Origin: Trematomus loennbergii
Taxonomy: Eukaryota > Chordata > Actinopteri > Perciformes > Nototheniidae
NCBI GenBank assembly: GCA_012861695.1
Contig: JAAOOA010000193.1
Coordinates: 352,001 to 416,000 of the forward strand
DNA: 64,000 nt
Reading direction: 5' to 3'
Made by a program: the position numbers and the translations under genes. The notes below the pieces were generated by a model that was not told where the DNA came from, did no database searches, and saw only the letters and a list, made by a program, of their open reading frames with translations. Position 1 is the first letter of the stretch. Every line of letters begins with the position of its first letter. Shown piece by piece: positions 21,221 through 34,076 of this stretch.

Positions 21221-22128
21221 GTGGATTTTGCATAATAGATTACCTTTAACCTCCCTGTTGTCCTCGGCCAAATGTGACCCGTTTCCAAATGTTTTATCTC
21301 TGGTTAAAGGTTTGTCCTACGATAGTGCCTGTATACAATTTTTTTTTATGATCACTTCCATCAGGTTTTGTGTTTTATTCAAATTTACAGCATCCGTGGT
21401 CTTCTGGGGTCCAATTCAAGGTTCAAGGCTTGTATTGGTCATACGTACATACAGTGTAGTTATGTCGATGAAAATCTTAGGTCACAGGCTTCTCCAACAG
21501 AGCAACAAAACAAAAATATGTAAAATAATTCAATATTTTAGCCTTTTTTAAATCAGAAATTAAGTTTGATTTTGTGTAAATGAGGTCAATTAACCATAGA
21601 TTTCAAAATAGAAGGGTAAAACCTGTTACAAGTCAGAATATGGCTTGCTTAAAATGTGTAACACAGACTATTTACACCAGGGGTGACCAAACTACAGCCC
21701 GGGGTCCAAATGCGGCAATTTTGAATCGGCCCTCAGCAAATTAAAAAAATATAATGGAATATGGCCCACAAATTAAACTTGTGCTCATCTTATATTCTTA
21801 AATATAAATGCAAACATATATTACACAGTATTCATGTGTTAAGACCACTTTTCTAATAAATTCAGTCAATTAAAGTTGGAAACATTTTCTAACATATCGT
21901 AGTTGATAAGAAAAAAGCTCAATGTTGCCCAAAATGATTTACAACAAGCTTGAAATACATCCTTCCTATTTCTCCTTATTATAATCAATCTGAGGCTTCT
22001 GTTTTAAGGGATGAGCTACCAACACAATCATAATTAAACTTTAAAAATACATGTTGTCTTTTTTTGATTGCAGTTTCTATATATAATTATATTGAGTCAG
22101 TGTCAAATTTCAAGGTTAAATTGATTAA

Positions 22129-22768
22129 AAGGTCCCATGTCATGCTTTTCCGGTTATTACCTGTCCCCTTGTGTGTTATGAAGGTTTGTATGCATATAAA
22201 CGGTCTGCAGAGTAAAAAACCTCAAAGTACTGAACTCAGCCTGAGACGGTGAGACGCGGCGGGGCTCGGCCTGGGCACACACGCAGACTCACAGCCAGGC
22301 TGCAGGTGTGTGTGTGCTCGGGCTGGGTTCATGGTGGGTTTCGCTGTCTCGCAGATCCTCCGCAGCAAGCCAGCTCACACTGTCCCCTCCTCACAGCAGC
22401 GAGCCCCGCAACGTCCCGCCAACACGGCACCCAGACCCCACGCAGCATTCTCATCCGTTTGTCATTACTGGTGTCATTTTCTGGTTGCTAACGCCATTGT
22501 AACATAATCACTGATGTTCTGCTGTAACGGTGTTGGACTCATCAGAACAGAGTGGGTGAGCTGACCAATCAGAGCACACTGGGCTCATAGGGAGGGGGGG
22601 TCAGGAGCTCCAACAAGCCGTTTAGGACAGTGAGTGAATACACATACTATACATAGATGCTGTATGAGAAACCAATGCGAGTTTGGAAAATTGCACAATA
22701 TAAATCTATTCTAGTAGACCTCAACAATGGAAATATGATCAGTAGAAATGGCCATGACATGGGACCTT
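22129..22768. mobile_element. MITE-like element with AGGTCCCATGTCATGC ends (copy b)
   Basis: Same terminal inverted repeats and internal deletion as the 4306-4960 copy. Confidence 0.65.
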
Positions 22769-24992
22769 TAAAACATGATTTATTAAAACTAAGTAGGCAA
22801 ATTTACTTCCAAAATAAAGAGACAGTGGCTCGTCAACAGTGCCTAAATCTTTATTTTTCAGTAAGCTACATTTTTTCTCCAAATTAGACAGTTTTACATC
22901 ATGACACAGAGTAACTTAAATTATCTATAGCTGACATGTACGCTTGATTCCAGTCTCGATGGAAGAAAAGACCAAAAAACATAACGAAAAAGAAAGAAAA
23001 AGAAAAGAAAAAGCCCTCTTGAACGCAACCTCCGTTTCCACGTCTGTTTGAGGTGTCGTTAGGCAAAAAATTATTCGTCCAAAGTCATCGATTGTCCACA
23101 GCCGTTAGCATGGTGTTAATGAGTTAAACCACAGTGCGTTGATAAAGAGAAACCAGTCGGTCGGTTGGTTGGTGCGCATCACGAGATATTACATTTTTGA
23201 GATGCAACCCCTTTGAGGAAAAAAAAGAAAAAATGGCACTGTCAAAAAAACGGACGAACAGGAAGGAAGGAGGAGAAATGATATGAGGCTCCGAGAAGAA
23301 GTCCAACGAGAGGAAGGAAATCCTCGAAAACGCCCGCCAACAGGAGCGTTTGTTATAATGCCGGTGAAGAACGTGCAGAACTGGAGACGTCCCTTTGGGT
23401 ACCAACGAGTCTGAAAAGAGTCACCTTTGCATGGGTTTGGATTTCTGTGGGTACACTTATTTATTCCACACATGCACACATTCACAGTTCCCAGTTCATA
23501 TGCATTTAACTCCACAAAAAAGTTCGAGGTATAACGCACGGGGGAATCTGCTCCGACAGTCAGCGGTGTCACATTTCTCCAGATGTGAGAAGTCTTTGAT
23601 GGACTTTCAGGAACGAACAAAAAAAAAAAGCCAGAGATGGCAAGCGATCAGCTATGTACAGGTTAAACTGCCCAGGACAAAAAAACAACAACAGTTGAAT
23701 AAATGGCACAGTTATTGGTTTATCTTTGCCACAAAATGCAGTCCACATGTGGTCAAATGGTTTCAAACAGACACTTCAATCTGTATGTGCCAGACATGTC
23801 GGTCTGTGTAAAACAAAAAACTGTGATTCCAGTTGAGCTTCCGTCTCCAAACTCGCCCCCATAACACAAAACAGAAACATTATTTGTACATTTATTTCTC
23901 AGGAGAGGAAGCTGAGGAACAGGAAACAGATCAATCAGAAGGAAAAAACGACTTTCTGGATGTTTCGTCTAGTAGCTACATCGACACACGGGCGTGAACT
24001 TAAGCCATCCTTGTCGTGACGCCAAAAAATCTCCCAACATTTCACGTTATTTCCCCAAATAAGTGTCTTTTTTCTGAAATGAGTCACCAAAAATGTACAA
24101 TCCACAGGTCCAAATGCTTGTCGTCACGTTGGCAGGAAGCTAACCACCTCGAGAGCTACAAGCTAAATGTCTGAAATGTGCTTGAAGTGTGCTTCATTTT
24201 GATATCGTTCATTACATCACGTCACATCGAAGCGTGTGAATTAAAACAGACGACAAAACTGGGACGTGTCCATCAGGCATCGCTCTTTTAAAAAGAAAAA
24301 AGATGGCTAGAAGAGGTGAAGCTCGTAGCGAAGTTTAATGTTAAATCAGTGCCGATGCTTCTTATATTTAGAAAGAAAGTTCTGCTGTTTCACTTCTATA
24401 GATTTCTGATTTTGTCATGGAGTGTTCTCTTTTTATCAGTCTGCAAAGCTAACAAGTTTCTGTCCATATTCTAAGAGAAACAAGCAACAACTATCCGTGA
24501 AAACCAACCAGAACCACCATTGAGAATTTAGTTTGTTAGAAAGAAAAACAACCAATCAGTAAAGAAACACAAACAATTTCCCCGATCTGAATTGTGTTAT
24601 CGCCAAAAACTAGATAGCATAGGTACATAACTAGGACTCAGCCCAATTTCTGTAAACCTGGGTCAGTCCAACTTCTGAAAAAACCTAAAATATAAAACTT
24701 AAAATTCACTAACGTACAACAACTACATCTCCCATGACCCTTAGCTAATAATGCATACAAAGTCTGGTCTAATTATGTCAAAAGTTACTGATTTGATTAC
24801 AATTTTTGACTGTGATCCAACGTTCTATACCAATATTTGAACGATAAGCACAGGATGTGTCAGGATGTGGTTAGCCTAGCTTAGCATAAACACTGGTCGC
24901 AGATGGCAACAGCTAGCGTGGTTCTGTCCAATCTGTTTACAAGCAAATCTAAAGCTCACAAATTAACTTATCCATCTTGTTTTTTTTAAGAT

Positions 24993-25530
24993 TACTGTTT
25001 TCTGCCTATGTTCTAAGCTAACTGTTTTCTGCCTATGTTCTACGCTAACTGTTTTCTGCCTATGTTCTAAGCTAACTATTTTCTGCCTATGTTCTAAGCT
25101 AACTATTTTCTGCCTATGTTCTAAGCTAACTATTTTCTGTCTATGTGATGAGCTAACTGTTTTTTTGTCTGTTTTCCATCCGTGATAAGCTAAGCTAACT
25201 GTTTTCTGTCCATGTGCTAAGCTAAGCTAACTGTTTTCTGTCTGTGTGCTAAACTAACTGTTTTCTATCCATGTGATAAGCTAAGCTAACTGTTTTCTGT
25301 CCATGTGCTAAGCTAACTGTTTTCTGTCTGTGTGCTAAGCTAACTGTTCTCTGTCTATGTGATAAGATAACTGTTTTCTGTCTATGTGATAAGCTAACTG
25401 TTTTCTGTCCGTTTTCTATCCATGTGATAAGCTAAGCTAACTGTTTTCTGTCTTTGTGCTAAGCTCACTGTGTTCCCTCTATTTGCTAAGCTAACTGTTT
25501 CCTGTCTATGTGCTAAGCTAAGCTAACACA
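24993..25530. repeat. CTAAGCTAACTGTTTTCTG minisatellite (copy b)
   Basis: Longer array than copy a, with several extra 'cctatgttctaagctaact' units at its left. Confidence 0.9.
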
Positions 25531-25772
25531 TCCCGCCCCAAGTGTTATTGATCTTTTTTTCCCTAAGAAATACATTTTACAATTATATTTCCCAAATGTT
25601 TTACCTACTCCTTCAATGACCAAAACCCCCAAATGTTACCACCAAGAACAGTAAAAACAAACATCATTAATCTTTGACTATGGCCAGAAAAACCACAAAA
25701 TAAATGTTAGCAGAGGCAGAACTTCAGCTCTCTATTGTATTAATAGATATTTTCGAGTCATGCTGCCCACCT

Positions 25773-26235
25773 CTAGTGGTACAGAACAATAAAGGGATGT
25801 TCTTACTCCAGCAAAACATCAGCTGATCATAAATCATGTCCACACAGGTTACAAAAATACACATTTAAATACATTTCGAACAATATTTCACATTTATTCA
25901 ACGCTCAATGCTCGCTAATGGTGTTGCTTCTGTGTTAACCACCATGCACTCTGACATTACTGTGCATACTTTTCTACATTATATGCAAACCACCACCTGT
26001 TCATGTTTTTATGAACCACACTCTGTGATTATGGAGCTGTTTATATTGAATATGCAGCTTTTGTTATGATTGCATCATAGACAAAAGTCTTTATGCAGTC
26101 TTTATACTTTTTTTATTGAAAATTCGGTAAGGCGATTTCTCCAGAAAAACTCTCATCTTGTATTCCTCTAATCATCAATTTGTGGGATAGATTACGGGGG
26201 GTTTATGTAAGTTGTAGTGGTTTATAAGAAGAGGT
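25773..26235. other. No recognised gene
   Basis: AT-rich flank between duplication b and the LTR element. Nothing supportable. Confidence 0.4.
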
Positions 26236-26798
26236 TGTTATGGCAGAATGTTTAATACAGCGTATTTATGATATTTATTAATGATCACATGGTATTCCAT
26301 ATGATGTGTGTTACTGAGTTGGGTCACACACAGTTAAAGAGACAATGGTCGTTCTGAATTATCAATAGATGTATTCATTTGAAGTGAGCTGACACCGAGG
26401 GTATAGGAAGTTCAGAGAAGGCCTCAGGTTATAAAAACAGTTAACCTTTGTTAGTTAACTAATCCTAAGGATGTCATGAGATGATGACGTTTAAACATAT
26501 ACAGGTATAGCTTTCAGAGAGAAAAACATGTGACATTTGTGTGGTTGGCTGCATGATAAAATGTGTGTGCGTTAAACATGTTTGTGGAACATGTTCGTGT
26601 GTCATTTAGAAAAGTATATCTAGGCCTGTGTTTCTTCTGTTCTGGGGAGCATTTCCACGATTGGCTGCTGTGGCAGCAGGTGATGTACTTCCCATTATTG
26701 TTTGTTTGTTGCAACAACTAAATAATAATTACTTATCAGCTATATCTGTGTTTGTGTTTTATTGATTCCTCTCTGTTTCATTCTTTCCTGTTGTGTTA
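26236..26798 (+). repeat. 5' LTR
   Basis: Left member of the ~562-bp direct repeat pair. The matched part ends '...cctgttgtgtta'; the following 'ca' could complete a TG...CA LTR. Confidence 0.8.
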
Positions 26799-29700
26799 CA
26801 AGCATGGTTAGGTTGTAACAGAATACAAAACTAACTGTATTCAGCACTATATTTGAAAAACAAGTAATCTAATTACAGTTAATGAATATATTTTTGGAAC
26901 ACTTAAAGGAATTATTGGTGGAAAAGTTTCCTCACAAAATGTAATCTTCATTACTAAAGCTAAAACCTAAAGAAATCATCACGGAACAGTTTTCTTTCCT
27001 TATCACTTAATTGTTTCAATAAAAACAAAGAAGGCATTGTGAAAACTCCACTTTGAGAACATCTCAACACTTTATTCCTTCTAAGCATGAATTTATGACA
27101 GACACGCCCTATTAATCCAAAACGGTCTTTAGTGATATCAATTGTGAACTTTCTTAACATTAATTGTAAATTCAACGTATGTTCTCTTTAGAACAGAGAT
27201 AGGATAGTTGCAGCTGAAACTGGTTAATAGCAACTTTCTGTTAACCTAGATAAGAATGTTGTTCTTATATCTAGTAAATATATATTTGTTTTTATGTTAC
27301 TCATAAAACAGTAAACCATAGGAACATTTTCCAGAATAGTAATTAACTTTATATAACTTTTACTCTCTCTAGACTTTTCAAAACATCTTAATTCTAGGTA
27401 AAAATAAACAAAATCTTTTTATTTCAATATAGCTACTTCATACAGTATACTCAGTAAATCTCTTTTTACTTTCCCTTAATGTTACTGTATATAATATAAG
27501 TTTTTCCTTTGAAATATAATTAAGTACAATTCTTAGTTAATGACAAATACCATGAAATTCACAATGCAATGCAATGGTAACGATCAGTTCTCAAAACTTC
27601 TCATAAAATCCACAATGTGACGTAACTGTATCCTACAAAAACTATGCTAAAAACAACAAATTATTGTTTCTTATTTATTTCAATATATGTACTACATCAA
27701 ATCACACATTGATCTATTAATTTTCAATGTATTCACTCCAACTTCAGATCACTCATTGATCTTCTACTTCTTTTTTAAACTCACTCCTTTTTTCAGGCAT
27801 CAGAGAAAAGAGCAAACAGACACACTGCTGCTCTCACGGCTGATAAAACAAAGGGTCTCCTCTCTACAGAATCAGAAAGAGGGGGAAATACTTTCACAGA
27901 CAAATACAGACACACCCCGACTGGAGCTCTCAGCCTTTTCAGGAGAAGGGGGCTTCTTTGAACAATTAACAACAAACTATGGTATACCAAAAACATTTAG
28001 CGCTTTATATTGAGTCTCTAACTCATTACGGCCTGACAAAACATGGTTTCCTCCACTTTTGTATGTAGTGAATTCACAGAGTCGCGAGCAGAGCTTTTTA
28101 TATTTTTAACCCCCTCGACTCAGATCGGGCTTATTAATCTCTTAATTACCGAACGGACCGGATGTGCACTTGGCTCGCAAAGCAATTTGTATTCCTCAGC
28201 CAATAAATCTCTGAACCTTAAGACAAATCATCAGGATCTTCTCAGGCAGAATTCAAGACTACGAGCAAATACAGTGATTCCTCCAGCATAACATGTCCTT
28301 ACGGCTAGCAAAGATCATATTCCCTCAGTCAAACCTTTAGCTTCTCAGGCAGACTACGAGCAGAATACAGTGATCTCTCCAGTATAAACATTTATCAACA
28401 TAAAACAAGACCTTTACGAATCAACAATGACAACCAGCAGACAGAACAATCAACAAACATATCTCAGCCATAGCTGTGCCTTAACTCCACTCCTAAAGGG
28501 GGTATAATGGGTTTATTGTTCAATTTAGTAATTTAATTTCAAGATGTATTTGATAATATTTTGTTTCCATCCCAGTTGAAATCTTTCATTATTTCTTCTG
28601 TGACACATTGGTTTCAGATTTCTTTGAATTCTTGTCACGTGAATCTTTTAACCCTCACATGATCCAGAGGGCAAATGAAACTTGTCGCCTAAAAAAACTT
28701 TTCCCACATGGTCAAGCTCTCGGATTGGGTTCTGCTAAGACGTATGATTAAATGTATTGTTCGAAGTTGAGATCTGATTGGTTTCAGCACCATGGCTGAA
28801 CAATGTTGCAGAAGCTATTTGTTGTGTGTTTAGGAAATTGTGGGTAAGTAAAAACACAACACAAACAACATTTCATGGTTTCAAGAAGTTTAAAGATTAT
28901 AGATATAGATCGACTGTAGGCTGTTAACCCAGAATGCAAGTGCTATTTTCTACCAGGTCAAAGCTGTCTTTCCCTTGCAATCTTGAGGAGGGAAGATGGA
29001 TCATTCTGAGGCAGACTGGAGTATCAATGAAGGCAGCTGGATGACTTCCAGCTATTCTTCCACTGCTATTGTCTTATGGGTTTGGGTCAACACGAAGAAC
29101 AAAACCCAAACTTCTGAGATGATTTACAGCCAAGTATATTAGTAATCTCAACACTCCAGAGAACATATAGAAGATCCACCGTTAACTGTTCTTTTACTGA
29201 AGTCTCAGTTTTTCTGACTACAGTTCCGTCCAATTCAAATGGTAATGGTGTTGCTTCAGATGTCATCAAGGGATTTTGCTATGAGATGGGACATTACAGC
29301 ATGAAGGCTAAGATAGATATTCCATCTAAAGGCTACGCATGGAGATCGGAATGTGCACACCCTGAGGAAGTGTTTACTGGACAATATAACAGAAGTAGAA
29401 AAGGATGGACAACAGTTACATCTTGCTATAAGTGTTTTGGAAGATTTTTCATTATGTATAATCAAGTATTAATTGTATGTTGCTTTGTTATTAGGCTATG
29501 TATGTAAGTTGTTAAACTTGAATGGGACAAATTGATTTTTTCCTCTTAAACATACTGAGGTTTTAAATGATTTTCCATTTAAGTAGAGTAGGATTAGCGC
29601 AATTGTCTTTTCTTCCACTTTTTGTGTTATAATCAAAAGGTGGTTTTTTGGCTATTGTGAGTAGGTACAGTACAGGTGACCTGTGACTTCTGCCTTGAGT

Positions 29701-29825
29701 AAAATGATTACCCATTGATAAATATATTCAGAAAGTCATTTTGGGCTTTCGAGGGCGGAACTCAGTAGGTTACTTGTAATAATAATCTTTTTGATTAAGT
29801 GATCTTAATTAATAAAAGGAGGGAG

Positions 29826-30387
29826 TGTTATGGCAGAATGTTTAATACAGCGTATTTATGATATTTATTAATGATCACATGGTATTCCATATGATGTGTG
29901 TTACTGAGTTGGGTCACACACAGTTAAAGAGACAATGGTCGTTCTGAATTATCAATAGATGTATTCATTTGAAGTGAGCTGACACGAGGGTATAGGAAGT
30001 TCAGAGAAGGCCTCAGGTTATAAAAACAGTTAACCTTTGTTAGTTAACTAATCCTAAGGATGTCATGAGATGATGACGTTTAAACATATACAGGTATAGC
30101 TTTCAGAGAGAAAAACATGTGACATTTGTGTGGTTGGCTGCATGATAAAATGTGTGTGCGTTAAACATGTTTGTGGAACATGTTCGTGTGTCATTTAGAA
30201 AAGTATATCTAGGCCTGTGTTTCTTCTGTTCTGGGGAGCATTTCCACGATTGGCTGCTGTGGCAGCAGGTGATGTACTTCCCATTATTGTTTGTTTGTTG
30301 CAACAACTAAATAATAATTACTTATCAGCTATATCTGTGTTTGTGTTTTATTGATTCCTCTCTGTTTCATTCTTTCCTGTTGTGTTA
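29826..30387 (+). repeat. 3' LTR
   Basis: Right member of the pair, preceded by the polypurine tract at about 29814-29825. Confidence 0.8.
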
Positions 30388-30637
30388 TGCTGGATCCACA
30401 ACAAGGTAAACCGTGCATAAAAAGGTGAAGTTTGTCGCAAAAGTAAAACATATCACTGATATAAAATAATCTCTTCATACTTAGGGTCAATTTGATACAA
30501 ACGCATGCTTAGCAGCCACACATTAGTCATATTTACAAGATACTAAGGTGAAATGTGAACAAATTAAGATGTAATTTGGATTTTAAAAGGGTAAAAGCAC
30601 TGGGAATGTATTTTAAATAAACCTGAATTACCCTGGT
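30388..30637. other. No recognised gene
   Basis: Short AT-rich spacer between the LTR element and the minisatellite. Confidence 0.4.
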
Positions 30638-32224
30638 AACATCAGCAGGAGAGGACTCTTTAAAGTAGAGACACTACAGACTAATATACACCTGAACATC
30701 AGCAGGAGAGGACTCTTTAAAGTAGAGACACTACATACTAATATACACCTGAACATCAGCAGGAGAGGACTCTTTAAAGTAGAGACACTACATACTGATA
30801 TACACCTGAACATCAGCAGGAGAGGACTCTTTAAAGTAGAGACACTACATACTGATATACACCTGAACATCAGCAGGATAGGACTCTTTAAAGTAGAGAG
30901 ACTACATACTGATATACACCTGAACATCAGCAGGAGAGGACTCTTTAAAGTAGAGACAATACATACTGATTTACACCTGAACATCAGCAGGAGAGGACTC
31001 TTTAAAGTAGAGACACTACATACTGATATAACCTGAACATCATCAGGAGAGGACTCTTTAAAGTAGAGACACTAAATACTGATATACACCTGAACATCAG
31101 CAGGAGAGGACTCTTTAAAGTAGAGATACTAAATACTGATATACACCTGAACATCAGCAGGAGAGGACTCTTTAAAGTAGAGACACTACATACTGATATA
31201 CACCTGAACATCAGCAGGAGAGGACTCTTTAAAGTAGAGACACTACATATTGATATACACCTGAACATCAGCAGGAGAGGACTCTTTAAAGTAGAGACAC
31301 TACATACTGATATACACCTGAACATCAGCAGGAGAGGACTCTTTAAAGTAGAGACACTACCTACTGATATACACCTGAACATCAGCAGGAGAGGACTCTT
31401 TAAAGTAGAGACACTAAATACTGATATACACCTGAACATCAGCAGGAGAGGACTCTTTAAAGTAGAGACACTACATACTGATATACACCTGAACATCAGC
31501 AGGAGAGGACTCTTTAAAGTAGAGACAATACATACTGATTTACACCTGAACATCAGCAGGAGAGGACTCTTTAAAGTAGAGACACTACATACTGATATAC
31601 ACCTGAACATCATCAGGAGAGGACTCTTTAAAGTAGAGACACTAAATACTGATATACACCTGAACATCAGCAGGAGAGGACTCTTTAAAGTAGAGATACT
31701 AAATACTGATATACACCTGAACATCAGCAGGAGAGGACTCTTTAAAGTAGAGACACTACATACTGATATACACCTGAACATCAGCAGGAGAGGACTCTTT
31801 AAAGTAGAGACACTACATATTGATATACACCTGAACATCAGCAGGAGAGGACTCTTTAAAGTAGAGACACTACATACTGATATACACCTGAACATCAGCA
31901 GGAGAGGACTCTTTAAAGTAGAGACACTACCTACTGATATACACCTGAACATCAGCAGGAGAGGACTCTTTAAAGTAGAGACACTAAATACTGATATACA
32001 CCTGAACATCAGCAGGAGAGGACTCTTTAAAGTAGAGACACTACATACTGATATACACCTGAACATCAGCAGGAGAGGACTCTTTAAAGTAGAGACACTA
32101 CCTACTGATATACACCTGAACATCAGCAGGAGAGGACTCTTTAAAGTAGAGACACTACATACTGATATACACCTGAACATCAGCAGGAGAGGACTCTTTA
32201 AAGTAGAGACACTAAATACTAATA
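30638..32224. repeat. 57-bp minisatellite, ~28 units, with 10-unit higher-order repeat
   Basis: The unit is built on 'aacatcagcaggagaggact' then 'ctttaaagtagagacactac'. The period of 57 is 19 codons, so the minus strand stays open (392-codon frame at 31002-32180, 118-codon frame at 30628-30984) with a 19-residue repeat. Variant units recur in the same order at a distance of 570 bp (for example the 'catcatcagg' unit at ~31035 and ~31605), so a block of ten units was itself duplicated. There are no unique spacers, so it is not a CRISPR. Confidence 0.95.
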
Positions 32225-32588
32225 TGAACCAGAATATTTGCAGAATTCGGCCCCTTTAAGTTATCATGAAAACTGTGTCTTTTTTCTTTCTTCTCAAAGA
32301 CAATTGAAAAGGCAAAAATTATTTACTGATCCAAATGATTATGTTCTATTTGTAATCCACTTATTCAACCTGGTTCCCCTGCACCCAGTGTCATGTTTGT
32401 AATCTGGATCCAAAGTTGAGTCGGTTCGAACAAAGTTTTCCAAGAACCTTGTAAATGTTTTATTCACATAGCTTATTGCCATTGTTGGAAGAAGTACTCA
32501 GATCCATTAATTAAATGAAAGTACAAGTACTATGGTTCTAAAATAATTAATTACAATTAAAGGACCTGAATTTAAAAAAATGACTTAA
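32225..32588. other. AT-rich spacer; possible left end of a compound MITE
   Basis: From ~32482 'ttgttggaagaagtactcag' is loosely inverted against 'gtactttccaactctgc' near 33722. This suggests an older element into which the piggyBac-like MITE inserted. Low certainty. Confidence 0.35.
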
Positions 32589-33140
<552 letters not shown>

Positions 33141-33144
33141 TTAA

Positions 33145-34037
33145 GGGAAAGTACAAAGTATTAGCATCAAAATATACTTAGTTTAAGAATGAAAAATACT
33201 CATTCTGCACAATGGTAGTACAAAAGTACCATCAGGTATATCACTTGATATGCAGAATAGATCTTTTCAAAGTATTTTATTATTATGTATTTATTTTTAG
33301 GATAGCCCGTTGAGATGTAGCATCTCATTTTCAAGAGTGTCCTAAAACATATATATACCAATTATAAAACACATACAGACAGTTGCATAACATTACATAT
33401 ACTACAGTACATGTACACAAATACAGACACATGATGGTTATTATATTATCTAGTTATTTATACATGTCAGAACATTTAGTCTTTGGTCAAGTTGGACAAC
33501 ATTTGCATACTGTGTGGATTAGTAGTAAAGTATTTCCTTATACCCTATCATCATGTCATGTGTTTATGCACAAAGTAAAATCAATGTACTGGAGGAACAA
33601 TAGTACATATCTGCTTCTGAAATGTAGTGGACTGTAAGTATAAAGTAGCATTAAATGGAATACTCAGGTAAAGTATAAATATATTGATAAACTACCGAGT
33701 TACAATACTTGAGTAAATGTACTTTCCAACTCTGCTTAACGCACAACAGCCTGACTGGAAAGATAAGATACAACGGTATAGTTGAAGAAATCTCTCATTA
33801 AGTCAGCGAGAGAGCCTCAAAGCACCTTGTGTTTTCACTGTTTGATCAGCCGGAAAACTCACATTTACTGAAGGAAGCAGTGAGAGTGGACTTTGGAGCG
33901 GACTGTCTCTTTAACAACGCTCCCCCTTATCAATTGTGTCATACTTCCTGATGGGTGTAACCAGTGCATGAGCTGACAGGCCCTATTCACTGCACACTCA
34001 CATGATCAGATCACACTCACACTAGTTTCAGGTTTCA
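33145..34037. other. Spacer and upstream region of TRIM copy D
   Basis: Mostly AT-rich. A short L2-tail-like stretch lies near 33300-33350 ('gagatgtagcatctcatttt'). The last ~300 bp is presumably the copy D promoter. No gene seen. Confidence 0.4.
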
Positions 34038-34049
34038 GGAAGTGAAACT
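34038..34049 (+). promoter_or_regulatory. ETS/IRF composite (ISRE-like) site upstream of TRIM copy D
   Basis: GGAAGTGAAACT matches the ETS-IRF composite consensus GGAANNGAAA exactly and the ISRE core with one change. It sits 28 bp before the ATG. Just upstream, 'gtttcaggtttc' is a pair of inverse GAAA cores spaced by three. This fits interferon-responsive TRIM genes, but function is inferred. Confidence 0.5.
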
Positions 34050-34076
34050 CAGACACTCGCTGCACTGAGAGGTGAA

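Larger units (their letters stand above)
21221..25772. repeat. Segmental duplication copy b
   Basis: It is collinear with 3401-7535 and continues further right, through the end of the CTAAGC array and ~230 bp of flank, to 25772. Past that point it no longer matches copy c (which ends at 50903). It includes the TTAA insertion at 21250-21559. A minus-strand AATAAA is at 22850-22855. Confidence 0.9.
26236..30387 (+). mobile_element. Non-autonomous LTR retrotransposon-like element
   Basis: Two near-identical direct repeats of ~562 bp (26236-26798 and 29826-30387; one single-base indel seen) flank ~3.0 kb. Both begin TGTTATGGCAG. A purine tract (aaaaggagggag) lies immediately before the right repeat, as a polypurine tract should, which sets the plus orientation. 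The interior has no recognisable gag, protease, reverse transcriptase or integrase; its open frames are short. The largest late frame (29286-29507) is unassigned. No matching target duplication was found at the outer edges. It most likely was mobilised in trans. Confidence 0.82.

Noticed and set aside
29286..29507. 73-codon frame in the LTR element as a possible envelope or pol remnant
   Set aside because: No diagnostic motif could be seen; left unassigned.
31002..32180. 392-codon minus-strand open frame with 19-residue repeats
   Set aside because: It is a by-product of a 57-bp tandem unit without stops; there is no start context, domain or splice evidence.
30638..32224. Regular array considered as a CRISPR
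   Set aside because: Units are contiguous with no unique spacers, and the genome is a vertebrate.
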